From: Hygrophila difformis | Lineage: Eukaryota; Streptophyta; Magnoliopsida; Lamiales; Acanthaceae | Reading direction: 5' to 3' | DNA: 64,000 bases | Assembly: GCA_030278955.1 (NCBI GenBank) | Contig: JAOANR010000014.1 | Span: forward strand, 40,499,453-40,563,452 | Part shown: positions 60,904 through 64,000 of the stretch, in pieces | How positions within the stretch are numbered: the first letter of the stretch is position 1 | Layout of the letters: each line of letters opens with the position of its first letter | The notes under the pieces: generated by a model | The model's database searches: none | Seen by the model: only the letters and a program-made list of their open reading frames with translations | What the model was told of the DNA's origin: nothing | Made by a program: the position numbers and the translations under genes

Positions 60904-61055
60904 TTTATTTTTGTGAACCCGAAGTTCCATGCCACACACAAATTAATATAAAGGGACAAAAGAATTGAAAGATAGGTAGCCAGTAGAAGAATCGAACTCT
61001 CAACCAAAAGATTCAAAATAGAGACTTGACTATTTAAGCAAATCTTCCTCCCTAT
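60904..61055 (-). mobile_element. tRNA-derived SINE
   Basis: T-rich left end followed by GTGAACCCGAAGTTCCATGCC, a B-box complement GAATCGAACTCTC, and a right end CTTGACTATTTAAGCAAATC that parallels the other copies. Confidence 0.65.
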
Positions 61056-61450
61056 TTTTTAAATTATTTATTATTATATATGTATCTTTGTATACTATAT
61101 AAATTTATAATTTTAAAAGTTTGCATTTTTTTTAAAATCTAGGTTTTTAATTATGAATTCAACAAGAAAAATATGTTAAATTAAAATTTAAAATTTAATT
61201 TTTTTTGATTTTATTATAAATAATAAAATTACACTATACATTGATATAAAATATCCAATAAACTAAAATTATAATTATTTATAAATGATAATGATTGTGG
61301 ACATCCTTATGTCATTTAGTTTTCCTTCATCTATTAAATTTTTACCAAACATTTTTCCATAAATAGTTAAATCAACTCATCAAACTCATCAAACACCAAA
61401 GGTTTCTCTCTCTAGGGTTTGTTCTCTAGTTTTCTCTCATCTCGCTCACT

Positions 61451-63063
61451 ATGTCTGTCTCAACCCTGCCAACCGACGGCGACCCGCCGGATGTTCTGCC
61501 GGATGCTCTGCCGGCCCCCTTCTCCTTCACTGCGACGGGAGGAGGCAAGCCATCATTTAGGGATATGGTCTTGGAAGGCAAGAACACCCCTCCGGCATCT
61601 CTGCTTCATCAGGAGGAAGTTGACAAAGGCGTCAAGATTGACTTCATCGACAGAGATCGACTCAAACCAAGAGTATCACTCGATCCACAGCTGAGAAAGA
61701 AGCTACACAAGCCATGGGAGGATGCCATCATTGTTTCGGTTTTGGGGAAGAAAGTTGGCTACCTCTCGCTTAAGGAGAGACTGGGACGCATTTGGAAACT
61801 CCAAGGCAGCTTTGATATGTTGGATTTAGACCAGGGCTTCTTTCTGGTAAAGTTCAACAGGATTGCAGATCGAACTATGGTCTTAAATGATGGACCATGG
61901 ATGGTTTACGACAACTATTTAACCATCACACCATGGAGACCGAATTTCTCTACGTCGGAAGGCACCCCACACAGAACTATTGTATGGGCACGTCTTCCAG
62001 GTCTCTGCATGGAGCTCTTTGATGAATGTCTTATCAAGAAACTGGCATGGAGCATTGGAACGCCGGTTAAGGTTGACGACATGACTAGGAAGGTGAATCT
62101 GGGGAAGTTTGCACGGGTGTGTGTGGAAATCGACCTTAGGTTGCCTGTGGTCACGAGCATCTTCCTTGAGGGCCAATGGCAGAAGATTCAATATGAGGGA
62201 CTCCATTTACTATGTTCCTGTTGCCAAAGATATGGGCATGGAGCAGCTGGTTGTCCGATCAAAGAGGAGGCGGTAACCGGCGATGAAGGGAAGGGAAGAC
62301 CAGGGAACATGGCTGTAGGCGCAGAGGTGACCTTGCACCAAAGTGACAATAAGGACAAAGGAGGGTTGGCCAGGACTGAATCAACTAAGGGGGCAGGCTC
62401 AACTCAGGAGGCCTCGACTGCTCTGGAGGCACAGAAGGTTGACTCCACAGATGGCACAAAAATAGCAACTGAGGAAGAAGGCAGGATGGAGTGTGAATCT
62501 GAATCTTGCTCAAATAAGGAAAACAAGGACGACCAGAAAGCTGATGGGCTGAGGCCTGAGTGTTCAGAGATATTGGGGGTGGTACCAAGTCAACCATCTT
62601 CTGGTGAATGGATTAAGGTAATAAGGAAAAAGGCCAAGGGGCCCAATAAGAAAGTGGATAAAGGAGGAAAGCCCAAAGCACCACAGGCGGAACCTAAACA
62701 CAAGGCCCATGAGTTTAAGCTGCTGGCTAGGAACAATGGCACTCGCCCCTCAGGCCCATTACTAATCTCATCGGCAACAAGGGGAAGTCGAAACCGAAGG
62801 GAGACCTAACTCCGACGAGAGGAGCAGCACATACTGGGAAAGAGTATGGCAACTCGGATGGCAACCCCATGCTTGCTAAACGAGCCAGATCAACAGGGGA
62901 ACCCATTAAGGAGCCTCGAGACAATTATATTGGGAAAGCAGTAGCCAAGTATGAGGAGACCTTGGCGAAAGAGAAAGAGGAGGCGGCGAAGTACGATGCT
63001 GCCATGGCAGAGGCGGAATCAGGAGAGGAATCTTCTGCTCTGGGGCGGAAGGCAACCCAATAA
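61451..63063 (+). pseudogene. LINE ORF1: DUF4283 plus CCHC zinc knuckle, frameshifted tail
   Basis: The first frame (61,451-62,809, 452 residues) has the DUF4283 RNA-binding region (GRIWKLQGSFDMLDLDQGFF, VLNDGPWMVYDNYLTITPW, TIVWARLPGL) and the knuckle CSCCQRYGHGAAGCP. A charged tail follows. After about 62,750 coding character moves to another frame: the stretch coding for KGKSKPKGDLTPTRG and MLAKRARSTGEPIKEPRD continues to the stop at 63,063. One base has been gained or lost near 62,745-62,790. Confidence 0.85.
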
Positions 63064-63110
63064 GTGAGTGCTGGTGACTGCTTTCTCCCCCATCCCAAAT
63101 TTTTGTTTTT

Positions 63111-64000
63111 ATGGATTTTACAACATTCAAAGTTATTGCGTGGAACATTGGTGGGATAGTAAACTTGATTACTAGGAGAATTCTGGCTGACCTGGTGAGC
63201 CAATATCATCCAGATATGTTTTTTATTTTGGAGCCCCAATCACACTTTTTGCATTTGCAAAGTTTCCTGCTTAAGGCCGACTACGCGGCCGTGTGTATCC
63301 AGGAATCGGTAGGGAAGGCTGGGGGTGTATGGGTGTTGAAGAAGAATGGAGTGAATGTAAACGTTCAGGTTGTGGATGATAGTGATCGTATCATCACTTT
63401 GGAATTGGACGATGGCAATAACCCCTGGTATATTTCCGCCATATACGCGAGTCCTCACTACCCTGCGAGGAGGGACAATTGGGGTAGGCTACTTTGGGTA
63501 GCTGAAAAAATTGATGGCGCTTGGGCTGTAGTGGCAGACTGGAATCAGATTCTTTACAGTCATGAAGTTCAGGGCGGGCTGCACAATGTGGCTAGAGCGG
63601 AGGAACTTGGCTACTTACTATAGGAATGCGGTCTTAGCACCATTAATACCCAAGGTGGACGCTTCACTTGGTCGCGACCAATTGGGGAATCCAGAATATA
63701 CAAGAGATTGGACCGTGGTGTCAGTAATTTGGATTGGATCTCGCGATTTCCGTTTGGTTTTGTGCAGGTCCTCCCAAGGATTGGGTCTGACCATAGTCCG
63801 CTTCTTCTTCGCTGCGGTTCGGCTCCCAGCAGAGATACTAGTAAACCCTTCCGGTGGGAAAATTCTTGGACGACCAGTCCTGAATATCACACCATTGTGG
63901 CTGAGGCGTGGGATACCCCTGCTCCCGATATCAGCATGCAACTCCATAATGTCCAAACTGCTTCTTTGCTTTTCAACAAGAAACATGGCAAGAACTTTAA
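63111..64000 (+). pseudogene. LINE ORF2: endonuclease domain, broken by a stop
   Basis: The apurinic-type endonuclease starts with KVIAWNIGGIVN and continues with GGVWVLKKNGVNV, YISAIYASPHYPARR and VVADWNQILY. A TAG at 63,621-63,623 interrupts it. The same frame goes on with GGRFTWSRP, RLDRGVSN and GSDHSPLLLRC, all conserved endonuclease motifs. The reverse transcriptase lies beyond the window. Confidence 0.9.

Larger units (their letters stand above)
61384..64000 (+). mobile_element. L1-type LINE, 5' part, continuing off the right edge
   Basis: A C/T-rich leader with CTAGGGTTTG leads into ORF1 (61,451) and then ORF2 (63,111 on). Both ORFs are broken (frameshift near 62,750, stop at 63,621), so this copy is inactive. 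The 5' boundary near 61,384 is a guess; target repeats cannot be tested because the 3' end is outside the window. Confidence 0.85.

Overview
The window is nuclear DNA of a flowering plant, probably an asterid eudicot (the order is a guess). Evidence: plant-type split genes with GT-AG introns, an intronless plant arginine decarboxylase, a nuclear tRNA-Glu, a plastid-targeted triosephosphate isomerase, and a dense load of plant transposable elements (Ty3/Gypsy Tat-lineage and Ty1/Copia LTR elements, L1-type LINEs, tRNA-derived SINEs, hAT and Stowaway-like DNA elements).

Layout. 1-12,839 is most of a Tat-lineage LTR retrotransposon on the minus strand (5' LTR 12,008-12,839, gag-pro, then pol with two RNase H domains); its 3' LTR lies left of the window. 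Between pol and that missing LTR sits a convergent plus-strand gene coding for a plant mobile domain (PMD) followed by a coiled coil. 14,530-16,623 is arginine decarboxylase with several uORFs in its leader. 18,240-19,720 is a compositionally different tract, possibly organelle-derived. 21,422-24,868 (minus) is a free-standing five-exon PMD/coiled-coil gene with the same design and almost the same predicted length as the gene carried by the Tat element. Then come tRNA-Glu(CTC) (25,499-25,570), V-ATPase subunit c (27,755-29,512, minus) and an Ole e 1-domain proline-rich cell-wall protein (31,244-32,273, minus). 35,017-41,216 is a complete, nearly unmutated Copia element with a perfect 5-bp target duplication, just upstream of a bHLH121/URI-like iron regulator (42,292-45,181) whose first intron holds a hAT element with a SINE inside it. 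Further right are plastid triosephosphate isomerase (47,696-50,748), a small unknown membrane protein (51,241-51,663), an ERD2-like protein (52,495-55,318), a hAT-type element (56,184-56,922), a 5'-truncated LINE with an 18-bp target duplication (57,023-58,173), Stowaway-like MITEs, and a decayed LINE running off the right edge (from about 61,384).

The host genes are ordinary housekeeping or regulatory genes with no operon-like relation. The less ordinary content is the pair of PMD/coiled-coil genes (one carried antisense in a retrotransposon, one free), a set of ultra-short retroposed insertions (poly-T plus a few bases of a LINE/SINE 3' end, flanked by target duplications), the young Copia insertion, and an apparent one-base frameshift that puts the conserved serine-rich tail of the bHLH121-like gene out of frame. 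All splice structures were deduced by eye from splice signals, phase and family similarity; none has been tested with transcripts.
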